Shown piece after piece: positions 39,115 to 47,308 of a DNA stretch of 64,000 nt. Each line of letters begins with the position of its first letter. Positions within the stretch are counted from its first letter, which is position 1. Position numbers and translations under genes: made by a program. The notes below the pieces were generated by a model, which saw only the letters and a program-made list of their open reading frames with translations, did not search any database and was not told the DNA's origin. Origin of the DNA: Micromussa lordhowensis (taxonomy: Eukaryota; Cnidaria; Anthozoa; Scleractinia; Lobophylliidae); NCBI GenBank assembly GCA_964020085.1, contig OZ026603.1, forward strand, positions 30,051,242-30,115,241, read 5' to 3'.

Positions 39115-40104
39115 TTAAGACTTGATAAATTTCCAACCAGCGTTCTCACCACCTAGATGTTCACAGATTTTTTTCCAAATTTTATCATGTTCATAGAGTT
39201 TTAAACGATCTTTATACAATTTTAGCTTTGGTAAAAATTCATTATATCCAAGTATTTGACAAAATTTATAAATGATATATGAATAGGAAAAGAAATTTCT
39301 TCTATTTTTACCTTTAAATAATTCAAATGGCTCCTGAATTTGTAAAAACCTCATTTTCATTTTTTCTTCCATTATAGAAGTCATTTGTAATGGAGGTATT
39401 TTTGTTATTCTATACAATATTTGGGTGGTATGATTATAATAATTTAATTTACGATGTTTTTTAAGATGTCTTTTGATATCTGATTCAGTTAACTTTTCCA
39501 AAGAATTTTCCATCCTTTCACGAATGATTTCTTTGAAAATATTATTAATAACATCTTCTGAGACTTTAAAACTTTCTTTGCCTTGGATATTGGCTAAACA
39601 GTCACAAAAATGATTATATCTTTTGTAATCATTTTCTGCGGTTTTTATAGATGATTTTTCTGGATTTGTTGAGACATTTATGCTTATTCCACAACTTAGA
39701 CAAGTACTTATCCCTTCATCGACGTTCAATACTCGAAATTTTTCACATGTATAACAATAGTTATCTTCATTTATATTATTTTCACTGTATTGTAGTTCAT
39801 CAGGGAAGATATTATATTTATACCTTTTATAATAAGAATTATCAACAACAAAATGTTTTGCTCTATTTTCTGTATGTAAAAAAAGTAAAATAGCATTCTT
39901 TAATAAATAACTAGTACGAAGATTTTTGATATCATTTATTTCATTTTCTAACCTTATTTGTTCAATTTGATCAATTCTAGAATAATCTTTTTTGATGGAT
40001 AAATTTAGAATTTTTTTTTTTAAATCTGGTATTTTTTTTTCTTTGAGAACAATTTCTGAAATTTTTTTACGATGTAGATTGCCAATGGTCTCTTTGTTCA
40101 TCAT
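39115..40104 (-). CDS. VLTF3-like viral late transcription factor (329 aa)
   Basis: Poxviruses and other nucleocytoplasmic large DNA viruses use VLTF3 to switch on late genes. Matching features here, in order: a Lys-rich helical N-terminus; a four-Cys zinc ribbon (CYTC at 117-120, CLSC at 135-138); the block YKRYNHFCDCL with IQGKE (161-177); a Leu/Lys-rich stretch with LTESDI and YYNH (205-226); IQEPF (256-260); RRNFFSYSYIIYKFCQILG (268-286); and the end HDKIWKKICEHLGG to WKFIKS. This succession is that of the VLTF3 family (Pfam Pox_VLTF3), recognised from memory and not from a search. It is the last leftward gene, 15 bases from the TIR. Two ATGs stand in tandem; the first is used. A sequence search would be decisive. 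Its presence fits the shared start-site motif seen across the element. Confidence 0.8.
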   Translation of the reverse strand: MMNKETIGNLHRKKISEIVLKEKKIPDLKKKILNLSIKKDYSRIDQIEQIRLENEINDIKNLRTSYLLKNAILLFLHTENRAKHFVVDNSYYKRYKYNIFPDELQYSENNINEDNYCYTCEKFRVLNVDEGISTCLSCGISINVSTNPEKSSIKTAENDYKRYNHFCDCLANIQGKESFKVSEDVINNIFKEIIRERMENSLEKLTESDIKRHLKKHRKLNYYNHTTQILYRITKIPPLQMTSIMEEKMKMRFLQIQEPFELFKGKNRRNFFSYSYIIYKFCQILGYNEFLPKLKLYKDRLKLYEHDKIWKKICEHLGGENAGWKFIKS

Positions 40105-40109
40105 AATAA

Positions 40110-40295
40110 TTAATATACTTTATTCTTTAAAGTAGAGTAATCTTCACTCTCACTGCTCGTTGATTCCTCACTGCTCGTTGATTCCTCACTGCTCGTCGAT
40201 TCCTCATCTGAATCAGGATTATAATCACTGTCACTACTATCAGTATCATGAAGTGGGTCTTCAGTTAAAAATTTTTGAAAATTAGGGACAGGCAT
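40110..40295 (-). CDS. Small acidic Ser/Glu-repeat protein (61 aa)
   Basis: Starts MPVPNFQKFL, then Asp/Ser-rich, with three tandem STSSEE units made by an 18-bp DNA repeat (40149-40206), and a basic tail LKNKVY. It lies between the polymerase and the VLTF3-like gene with six-base gaps on both sides, and its ATG abuts ATAATATAT, as for other genes here. Ser-Glu tracts of this kind are often casein kinase 2 targets. No family recognised; the tight spacing and start motif support it being expressed. Confidence 0.6.
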   Translation of the reverse strand: MPVPNFQKFLTEDPLHDTDSSDSDYNPDSDEESTSSEESTSSEESTSSESEDYSTLKNKVY

Positions 40296-40300
40296 ATATA

Positions 40301-43300
40301 TTATGAAATATTAAAATTTCCATATGCATAACTACTGATACCATCATCTAAAATATATCTTTTATCATCAAAAGGTGATAATGATACTTTATTAATTTGG
40401 TAACTAGATATCTGATGATACTCTGACCGGATAGTTCGCATCTTATGCCTCATAGTATTACATTTTTGTAAGGTATCACGATAATCAGAGAGAGATAATT
40501 CACTCTTAATGACATTCTTCTTGACACCTTTAGCAGTCTTGTTTTCCTTGTTTTCTGTCTTGTAACTATACATTTTACTTTTTAGACCAACAAATTCAGT
40601 GATTGGATCACCAGCTGCTTCATCTTTGAATTTACCAATTACTTTTTTATTTTCTGCAAAAAAGAACTCTGACGATTTGGGATAATCACTATTGTCAAAC
40701 CTTTCTTTATCTTTATATAAATCACTATAAAGATCTTCTGCTTTTATATGGTAAAATAAAGAATCAGTATCAGTAAAAAGTAACTTTGCAACAGGGTATT
40801 TTTTTCTGATATAGTTGTAATGGAAGTCATACATTAATGTTTTACTTAGATCTAGAATAGAGAATCCAACATAAGAGGGTTTATCTAAGACTAGTCTAGC
40901 CTTTTTCATTTGTACCCCAACTAAATTTTCATCAAATATTTTACTAGAAACATACATTGGTTGCCTTGTCAATTTCAATAAATGATCCGGATCAGTTTCT
41001 AATTTGATATTAGATCTTTTTCTTAGGTTTTCCATGGTTTTGCCAAAAACTGAATTATTCATTAGTTTAAAGAAGTCTTTTTCAAAACTATTCTTAGCAT
41101 TTGTTCTTTTTTTTGTGTTAAAATCAATATAAGGTTTCATCCAAGGTTTCTGAGTAAATTCTAAGACTCTGTGAACCTTTTTCAACTTCATACCAAGAGA
41201 TAAATAAAGCTGTAAATTTTTGTAATGTAATACATACTTTTCTTTATTCTTTAGATTAGGAACCAACTTGTGAACTCTACCACTGCTAATATTTTCTTTT
41301 TCTTTTAAATCTTTGCAATACTTTGATAACATATTATCAGTGATTAAAATCTTTTCTGGTGCTAATGGATAATCATTATGCAAATCGTGTAGCTCTTCTG
41401 GATATTCTAAATCTACTTCTAAAATGGCACCTTTTTTTGTATTATTTTTGTAATTTTCTAAGATGAAATCTTCAGAGTTAATCCATTTAAAATCTTTAGT
41501 TGGAAGTGACTGTGACATAGCCCATCCATAAAGATTATTTGCATCTAAATACATTAAATAACTACTTTCATCTTCTGGATTATAACACTTCATATACTTG
41601 TTGTTTGCAACAGCATGTCTATGAGTAATATTACTAATACCACCTCTCATTCCCTTTTCAATGAATAGTTGTTGATCTAAATCTGAAATTAAGTCTAGAT
41701 TTATTTTTGTCATTCGGAGTAATGCATCCCATGATAACCCAGGTGCAGAGTAATAATGACAGGGATCTAACCTATAATCCCCCAGACAAGTCTTTCTAAA
41801 GCATTCAAATACATCTGCTAATAGTAGAACATCTGTACGCAAATATAAATCATGATAATCACCTAAGTCTTTAATTTGGAATTCACTCCATACTTGTTTT
41901 GCGTGCTCATAGTCACTCTCTGAAATATTTGTATCATTCAAAATACTATAAAAATCTTCTCTTGCTGGTAAAGACTTCTCACTGAATCGCTGGAATGAGT
42001 CCATGTAATCATAAGGGTAAACACCTTTTCGCTTTATTAATCTAAATTGATCATCATTTGGAAAAGCTTTCTTTGAATAAAAGAATGCATTATCACTTAA
42101 ATTACTGCTTAGTCGATCTAAACTCTGACTCATAAATGAAAAACTGTCAATGAAAGTCAAATAATTACCTAGTCTAAAGCCAATATATTTCTCAAAATTA
42201 CTTGCTATAACATCAACATTAATATTAAAATCTTGTCTTATTAAATGACCAATATTTTGCATGATAAAATGGCAGTCATAACCTTTAAGATTATGAAATA
42301 TTACTGGAATTTTTAAATTTTCTGCACTAATAGACCATTTAAGATTACAATTACTATGAGCAGCACCACGATATTTACCTGTAATATGGCAGTGATCTCT
42401 AACTTTTTGTTTTGAAGGTTTATCTTTATCTTTTTCTTCATTAAATTTTCTCTCACAAATATGACATATAGTAGAATTTTGGAAATGTGTTTCATTTTTA
42501 TCAGTCATAACTAATGGTTTCTGGAAATGTTCTATAACTATTTTTATACAATCTTTTACTTCACTCAACATTTTCATGATAAATTTTTCGATACAATCTT
42601 CTCCACGGTATATTTCTACTGGTTTGGAATAACTATTATCATATCTACAGACTAATTTATATCCGTAACTACAAGCCTTATGACTTTGATAAGTACTAGT
42701 GTAAGATTTATCATCACTAGGTAGGCAACCGTCTATTTTTTCTGTGATTGATTCAAAATCAGCGTAAATTACGAAAGGTGCAGGTAACATTTTTTTGTGA
42801 TTTTTAAAATAAATTTTTGATCCTGCCTCGGGCATCTTTATCGCTTGAGCTCCATTAAGGAGCAGGCAATCTTGCTTGTGATCTTCTAGGACACTAGCAG
42901 AACTACAACAATGTAGACAACGCAAACAAAAATATTTCTTTTCTTTGTGATCATTGAATGAAAACATAAATCGATCGAAATCCTTGATGAGCACATAGTG
43001 GCTCTTGTCTCCTTCTTCAATCCATAGTAATTCCAAGTGGTCTGTAAAATTAGTTTCTGATATTCTGATAGGATAAGCTTCTCCATCATAACCAAATACA
43101 CAGATATTAATCTTATTTTGCTTTTCAATCTTATAAATATCTTTTACAGTGACTGGAAAAGTGATACCAGTGTAATCTAACCGTTTGACAGATTCTCGAT
43201 CTGCCTTGGTTATTCTTTCCGGATGAACTATAAGTGGATTTAAATGCCTATTATGACACCATAGGAAACATTTATTGTCTGTATTTTTGAGATTGATTAA

Positions 43301-44323
43301 ACCCTTCATAGGGTTACGTAGTTCTTCAGGTAGTTCAATATATGATGATCCTCTTAATGGAAAGTAAGAGACAATATTAATGATATGTAATTTTACTGAT
43401 TCAAATACCCAACCAGAACCTTCAGATAGCCAAACAGCTATTAACTCTAAAATTCTTTCAATACCATTATCGATAGACTCTTCTATATCTAGTCTATTGG
43501 TCACCGTAAAAGGGCCAGCGTTAAAATAAGGTTCTCTGTAAATGACACCATCCTCAGTACTCTTTGATAATCGAACCCTTAGTGTAGTATTGTATTTGAA
43601 TCCCCTTTTGACTGTTAATAATTTCATTAAAAGATCAAATATTGCTCGTTTAGTACTATTTAACTGTACCCCTGGGTCATAAGTATTAATAATTGGCACT
43701 TCATAAGATTTGACATTACCTCTTAATGCATTGGATCGCTCAGTAATAGTGATGTCTTTAGGTATAAATTTCAAATTTCTTCTGAATTCTCTTATAGTTT
43801 CAGGCCTATAATATGGAGCGATTTGATCAATCACATTTTTAACCTTTCTTTGAAGTCTTGTAGGTACAGGTTTTATAGGTCTTATTATTTTTAGCCTCGG
43901 TAAAGGCACTGGAGCGGTTGGTGGTTTTGTACGTGGTTTTGGTACTGGGGCAGGTGGTCTATATTCAGTAGGTCTTAATGGTTCTGGTAAATTGACTGAG
44001 GGACTTATCTGATCATCTATTAAAGTACCTCCAAGGTATGAGTCTCTTAGTCTCCTTTCTGCAATTGATCGGATTAGTCGATTTTCAACATAATCTCCAT
44101 GTTTCTTAGATCTTAGTGGTTGTGGGTTGACAGGTGGGACTGGTAGTGGCTGACCTTGCGGACCTTTTTTTGCTTCATTAAGCTTATGAAAATCTGTCTT
44201 TAAATGCTGATATTTTCCCCCTTTTGAATATTTTTTCTTGCATGTATTACAATACCAATGAGATGGTTTTGGTAATGTGTCCACAGATATCTTTTTGGGT
44301 TTAATTTTAACTTTAAAATCCAT
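40301..44323 (-). CDS. POLB: Protein-primed family B DNA polymerase (1340 aa)
   Basis: Replicates the linear element from its ends. An N-terminal C2H2-like finger (C25, C28, H40, H46) precedes a Pro-rich linker. The 3'-5' exonuclease has Exo I ADFES (D522, E524), Exo II FHNLKGYD (676-683) and Exo III YHDLYLRTD (823-831). Between Exo I and II sits a zinc/HNH-like unit (CHICERKF, then RDHCHITGKYRGAAHSNCN, 642-660) like recombination endonuclease VII, seen in other Polinton polymerases. Polymerase motifs: A YLDANNLYG (925-933), B KNSFEKDFFKLMNNSVFGKT (1077-1096), C FTDTDSLF with D1185 and D1187. All catalytic residues are present. Polinton polymerases usually also contain a terminal-protein region in the N-terminal half; I cannot delimit it. 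The ATG abuts TATATATAG. Confidence 0.96.
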   Translation of the reverse strand: MDFKVKIKPKKISVDTLPKPSHWYCNTCKKKYSKGGKYQHLKTDFHKLNEAKKGPQGQPLPVPPVNPQPLRSKKHGDYVENRLIRSIAERRLRDSYLGGTLIDDQISPSVNLPEPLRPTEYRPPAPVPKPRTKPPTAPVPLPRLKIIRPIKPVPTRLQRKVKNVIDQIAPYYRPETIREFRRNLKFIPKDITITERSNALRGNVKSYEVPIINTYDPGVQLNSTKRAIFDLLMKLLTVKRGFKYNTTLRVRLSKSTEDGVIYREPYFNAGPFTVTNRLDIEESIDNGIERILELIAVWLSEGSGWVFESVKLHIINIVSYFPLRGSSYIELPEELRNPMKGLINLKNTDNKCFLWCHNRHLNPLIVHPERITKADRESVKRLDYTGITFPVTVKDIYKIEKQNKINICVFGYDGEAYPIRISETNFTDHLELLWIEEGDKSHYVLIKDFDRFMFSFNDHKEKKYFCLRCLHCCSSASVLEDHKQDCLLLNGAQAIKMPEAGSKIYFKNHKKMLPAPFVIYADFESITEKIDGCLPSDDKSYTSTYQSHKACSYGYKLVCRYDNSYSKPVEIYRGEDCIEKFIMKMLSEVKDCIKIVIEHFQKPLVMTDKNETHFQNSTICHICERKFNEEKDKDKPSKQKVRDHCHITGKYRGAAHSNCNLKWSISAENLKIPVIFHNLKGYDCHFIMQNIGHLIRQDFNINVDVIASNFEKYIGFRLGNYLTFIDSFSFMSQSLDRLSSNLSDNAFFYSKKAFPNDDQFRLIKRKGVYPYDYMDSFQRFSEKSLPAREDFYSILNDTNISESDYEHAKQVWSEFQIKDLGDYHDLYLRTDVLLLADVFECFRKTCLGDYRLDPCHYYSAPGLSWDALLRMTKINLDLISDLDQQLFIEKGMRGGISNITHRHAVANNKYMKCYNPEDESSYLMYLDANNLYGWAMSQSLPTKDFKWINSEDFILENYKNNTKKGAILEVDLEYPEELHDLHNDYPLAPEKILITDNMLSKYCKDLKEKENISSGRVHKLVPNLKNKEKYVLHYKNLQLYLSLGMKLKKVHRVLEFTQKPWMKPYIDFNTKKRTNAKNSFEKDFFKLMNNSVFGKTMENLRKRSNIKLETDPDHLLKLTRQPMYVSSKIFDENLVGVQMKKARLVLDKPSYVGFSILDLSKTLMYDFHYNYIRKKYPVAKLLFTDTDSLFYHIKAEDLYSDLYKDKERFDNSDYPKSSEFFFAENKKVIGKFKDEAAGDPITEFVGLKSKMYSYKTENKENKTAKGVKKNVIKSELSLSDYRDTLQKCNTMRHKMRTIRSEYHQISSYQINKVSLSPFDDKRYILDDGISSYAYGNFNIS

Positions 44324-44345
44324 CTATATATAATAATATATGTCT
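44324..44345 (-). promoter_or_regulatory. Example of the shared TATATA-ATG start motif
   Basis: On the minus strand the polymerase ATG directly follows attattatatatag. Equivalent boxes touch the ATGs at 40104, 40295, 44587, 46325, 46619, 48022, 48829, 50133, 51317 and 52393 (minus) and at 46670, 52464, 53101, 53464, 56839 and 58428 (plus); 50543 has a weaker form. Several end TATATAG or TATATA immediately before ATG. Leaders would have to be nearly absent if these are promoters, as for late promoters of large DNA viruses. Confidence 0.6.
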
Positions 44346-44377
44346 AATTTTTTTTTAAATTCTTAATTTTTTATTTA

Positions 44378-44587
44378 TTATAAATCAATTAGTGTACCAG
44401 TAACTGGATTAGTGTATTTTAGAATGTTACGCTCATGTTTCTTTGTCTTTAGATGCATATATTTTCCTCTATAAGTGTAATTTTTTCCATTTCCACATAC
44501 ATCACAGTACCATTCAGTATTTTTCAGTCTCTCATTTGTAATTTTGTTCCATTTTTCTCGTTTCAATTGTTCTTCTGTTTTTTCCAT
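44378..44587 (-). CDS. Small zinc-finger protein (69 aa), paralogue of the polymerase N-terminal finger
   Basis: Lys/Glu-rich helix followed by EWYCDVCGNGKNYTYRGKYM and HLKTKKH: a C-x2-C-x(14)-H-x5-H finger closely matching residues 23-46 of the polymerase next door (WYCNTC, GKYQHLKT, FH). It has its own TATATAG start box. It could bind DNA or the same partner as the polymerase finger; nothing in the sequence decides. Likely a duplicated and detached domain. Confidence 0.7.
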   Translation of the reverse strand: MEKTEEQLKREKWNKITNERLKNTEWYCDVCGNGKNYTYRGKYMHLKTKKHERNILKYTNPVTGTLIDL

Positions 44588-44629
44588 CTATATAAATATT
44601 TATAATATTCTAATTTTTTTAAATAATTT

Positions 44630-45595
44630 TTATAAATTTTTTAAATCCCCAGCTGGCACCCAACTGTTAAATTCGTCTGGGTAACCTTTCCATTTGACTA
44701 ATGCTTTTCCTTTTGACTTTCTGATAATTTTCTCTATTCTATAGACCTCCTGATCTGTCTTTTGTAACTCTTCTCTGTAGAAAGTACCCTTAATCACTTC
44801 ACCATTTAAGTCTTTTATCTTATAAGTAATAGGATTAGTGAATCTAATTTCGTCTATGATGAAAACTTCTTCAGTCCAATTAGGAGTATAGCCTTTATCA
44901 AAGGTCACCCTTTTGTATTTGCTTATTCGGACTCTATCACCTACTCTAAATTCGGGTTTTCTATTTGTTTTTGTTTTTTTGATTTCTCTCGCTAAATCAC
45001 CATATAAATTAAAATAAACTTTTCCATAGTTTTCAGGTTTTCTAGCTTGGATAGGCGTCATTCCTATTGATCTATGTCGGCTGTTGTTATAAGAGGCGAG
45101 TATTTTCGGAAGGATGTCAACGTAGACTGTATTGTTTTGCATAGTGAATCTCTTATACATTTTATCTTTGATAGTTCTATTCCATCTCTCACAAACTGAT
45201 GATTTCTCTTCATTTTCAGTGGAATAGACCTTTATCTTATCTTTAGCTAAGAGATCCAACACATTTTTGTTATAATATTCTTTTCCTTTGTCTACCCATA
45301 ACATTTTAGGCTTATTAGAGAAAAATAAGCCTTCAAACGCTTTAGCGACTTCTAAGCCAGTTTTTGTCTTTAGAGGTACTATCCAACCATATTTACTGAA
45401 AAGGTCTAAGACCATTAGTAGATATTTATAACCTCGGTTCCATTTGCTAAGCTTTTGCATATCAACTAAGTCTGAACACCAGATATCATCTACATTATGT
45501 GAAATGACTCTTCGCTTGGTAAAATTTCGTTTTATAGGTTTGTGTAACTCATTAGCCAGACCTTCCCATGTGTCTAAATTTTTAGCGTTTTTTTT
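44630..45595 (-). CDS. INT: Retroviral-type (RVE) integrase with C-terminal chromodomain
   Basis: Inserts the element's ends into host DNA, making the 6-bp duplication. The catalytic triad is the Asp of WCSDLVDM (codon 45470-45472), the Asp of LWVDKGKEYY and the Glu of SVCERWNRT. After an SH3-like part (RVGDRVRISKYKR) comes a chromodomain (YRIEKIIRKSKGKALVKWKG, then NSWVP) likely to read methylated histone tails. The first ATG in frame (45460) lies after the first catalytic Asp, so a protein starting there would be inactive. The frame is open up to a TAA at 45596-45598 without another ATG and begins inside the A-run that ends the phospholipase gene. Expression as a frameshifted extension of that gene, a non-AUG start, splicing or a one-base homopolymer error are all possible. 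No TATATA box precedes it. Confidence 0.93.
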   Translation of the reverse strand, partial: KKNAKNLDTWEGLANELHKPIKRNFTKRRVISHNVDDIWCSDLVDMQKLSKWNRGYKYLLMVLDLFSKYGWIVPLKTKTGLEVAKAFEGLFFSNKPKMLWVDKGKEYYNKNVLDLLAKDKIKVYSTENEEKSSVCERWNRTIKDKMYKRFTMQNNTVYVDILPKILASYNNSRHRSIGMTPIQARKPENYGKVYFNLYGDLAREIKKTKTNRKPEFRVGDRVRISKYKRVTFDKGYTPNWTEEVFIIDEIRFTNPITYKIKDLNGEVIKGTFYREELQKTDQEVYRIEKIIRKSKGKALVKWKGYPDEFNSWVPAGDLKNL

Positions 45596-46325
45596 TTACT
45601 CCTAAACCAAGTTTTTGCTTTGTATTAATAGTGTTTCTAGCTAACCAATGGCCCCACTGTCTCTCATTCCAGGGAATTGCATCTAAAGCTCGGACCATTT
45701 TCTTGTCAGCAACATTTTTACATGATTTTACATTACCTCCCTTATCAGCACATACTGAGTAATCAACATCGTGTTGCATGGCTATAGCATCTGTCTTACC
45801 TGTTGGTTGATCATAGATTTCATAGATTTGCCCAGTATCACGATCCCATTTTACTTGTCGTTCTAAATCATTGTAAGGACCAGTATATTTGTGACCTGGA
45901 AGAGTCCAACCAGCTTTCGGTTTAGGTAACTTACCTATTGCTTTATGAATATCAAGACCCCTTCCCCTTCCCCTTCCACTGATTTTTTTAGAAAGATCAT
46001 CTGCCAGTGAGTCAATTGCTCTATTCAAATACCTTTTACCAATGCCTTTAACTTTGTCTTTTACATAGTCAGATTTTATTGCTCTACTAGCTCCCCTTTT
46101 ACCTAGGTTGTACAATCCTTTTGCACCAGCAGCCAACCCTTTGACAATTAGTTCATCAAAACCGCTTCCTTGCATTTCCGCTTTAGATATAAAACGAAAT
46201 TTTGTAATTCCACATTCAGCACAAATACATCGCATTGCATTTCTACCATTTTTTGTAATTACAAAAGTTTCAGAATTAGGTATACATTCTGTCCTTTTTC
46301 TTTGTCGAACGCAATAAGATAACAT
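45582..46325 (-). CDS. Zinc-ribbon / parvovirus VP1-type phospholipase A2 protein (247 aa)
   Basis: Residues 1-45 form a Cys-rich ribbon (SYCV, then C14, then CICAEC at 33-38). Residues 55-115 are basic amphipathic helices. Residues 139-247 are a secreted-type PLA2 fold in its viral form: the Ca2+ loop PGHKYTGPYN (143-152) and the catalytic MQHDVDYS with His185-Asp186; Asp207 is placed like the second active-site Asp. In parvoviruses this domain sits at the capsid-protein N-terminus and breaches the endosomal membrane during entry; a similar virion role is inferred here. It ends GVKKKR, with lysines encoded by an A10 run (T-run 45588-45597), immediately before the integrase frame. The ribbon is duplicated in the gene at 46383. 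Confidence 0.85.
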   Translation of the reverse strand: MLSYCVRQRKRTECIPNSETFVITKNGRNAMRCICAECGITKFRFISKAEMQGSGFDELIVKGLAAGAKGLYNLGKRGASRAIKSDYVKDKVKGIGKRYLNRAIDSLADDLSKKISGRGRGRGLDIHKAIGKLPKPKAGWTLPGHKYTGPYNDLERQVKWDRDTGQIYEIYDQPTGKTDAIAMQHDVDYSVCADKGGNVKSCKNVADKKMVRALDAIPWNERQWGHWLARNTINTKQKLGLGVKKKR

Positions 46326-46382
46326 ATATTAATTAATATTATAATAAATATATGTTAATCTATTGTTAACAAAGTTACTTTA

Positions 46383-46619
46383 CTATAATATAGCTCCTAT
46401 GAGGGGAATTCCCTTAAATGGACTGTTTTTACCCAGTAATAGCCCTTTTCCTTTTCTACCTCTTCCTACCGTACCTGAAGGGACAAATTTAGTTTTTGTT
46501 ATCCCACATTCTGCGCATTTACATTTCATCATGGCACGACCATTTCTTGCCTGTACAACCCTTTCTGAACCAGGAACGCACTCTGTCTGTTTTCGTTGTT
46601 TTACACAATAGCTTTTCAT
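46383..46619 (-). CDS. Small zinc-ribbon protein (78 aa)
   Basis: MKSYCVKQRKQTECVPGSE then MMKCKCAECGITKTKFVPSG matches the N-terminus of the phospholipase protein downstream almost residue for residue. A Gly/Arg/Lys hinge (VGRGRKGKG) leads to a hydrophobic end, LLLGKNSPFKGIPLIGAIL. Basic hinge plus membrane-seeking tail suggests a minor virion or core protein, comparable in size and charge to adenovirus core protein X; that comparison is inference. Own TATATAG start box. Confidence 0.75.
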   Translation of the reverse strand: MKSYCVKQRKQTECVPGSERVVQARNGRAMMKCKCAECGITKTKFVPSGTVGRGRKGKGLLLGKNSPFKGIPLIGAIL

Positions 46620-46669
46620 CTATATAATAATTTTTATTATTTTTTTTATTTATTTTAATATATTATATA

Positions 46670-46852
46670 ATGGAACAAATTGTCATTGAAAAAGAAATAC
46701 GTAGAATAGAAGCGATGTATAAACATTACAAACTTCTTTATAGAAAACTTGCCTTTTTATGTTGTTCTGGAGAAGCTAAAAGAGTGAGAAATCTGAGAAA
46801 TAGTTTGAAACGAGATTTAAATAAGCTCCGACAAATCCAAAAAACTACCTAA
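46670..46852 (+). CDS. Small basic helical protein encoded on the opposite strand (60 aa)
   Basis: Plus-strand gene inside the leftward block. Its ATG follows taatatattatata directly, the same start box as its neighbours, and it lies back to back with the zinc-ribbon gene (51-bp spacer) so the two boxes diverge. The product is almost entirely helical with Lys/Arg heptads (IEKEIRRIEAMYKHYKLLYR, AKRVRNLRNSLKRDLNKLRQ) and may form a coiled coil. Its stop overlaps the protease stop by eight bases. No family recognised. Confidence 0.65.
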   Translation: MEQIVIEKEIRRIEAMYKHYKLLYRKLAFLCCSGEAKRVRNLRNSLKRDLNKLRQIQKTT

Positions 46853-47279
46853 GCAATCGTTTAATGTATTTTTCTATGAATTTTTCATTCTCTTCTGTGT
46901 CAAAGCTAAAAACTTGCAATAAATCGAAATAAGAGATTCCTTTATGCATTTCATTCAAGAAATACAAGCAAAAATAGCCACAGGTTGTAGTATAGAGATT
47001 CTGTATTTGATGGTTTTGGTGTAATAAATTTAAGTTTTTCTCTTTTGCATGGTTTACCAACTCTTGAAAAGGTGGCATACCAAAAGAGTCAAAGTAATTT
47101 ATTGTACCATCACGAACATAGGTTGTAACCCAATGACTACCACTCATATAATGAGGTTCTAAATTATAGATAAAAAGCGCTAACTTATGCTGATGTGGTA
47201 CAGTCTGATCTCTACTTAAAACATTCTTGATAGGTATCTTCAAGTATTTACACCAATCTAAAAGATCAAAATTACTCAT
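46845..47279 (-). CDS. PRO: Adenain/Ulp1-like cysteine protease (144 aa or longer)
   Basis: Maturation protease of the virion. Counting from the ATG at 47279: catalytic His49 (GSHWVTTYV), Asp64 (YFDSFG), Gln94 and nucleophile Cys100 (TTTCGYFCLY), the order of C5/C48 peptidases; length is usual. The frame is open further up, through FHKDIP and a lysine tract, to 47342 with no ATG, only TTG. The ATG at 47279 lacks the TATATA box carried by other genes. The upstream gene ends in the overlapping A17 run, so part of the protease may be made as a frameshifted extension of that virion protein. Confidence 0.88.
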   Translation of the reverse strand: MSNFDLLDWCKYLKIPIKNVLSRDQTVPHQHKLALFIYNLEPHYMSGSHWVTTYVRDGTINYFDSFGMPPFQELVNHAKEKNLNLLHQNHQIQNLYTTTCGYFCLYFLNEMHKGISYFDLLQVFSFDTEENEKFIEKYIKRLLR

Positions 47280-47308
47280 TGGGATATCTTTATGGAATTT
47301 AGGCTTTT

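Noticed and set aside
44630..45460. Integrase starting at the ATG at 45460
   Set aside because: It would lack the first catalytic Asp just upstream and the conserved LHKP-type N-terminal stretch, so it is not a plausible full protein.
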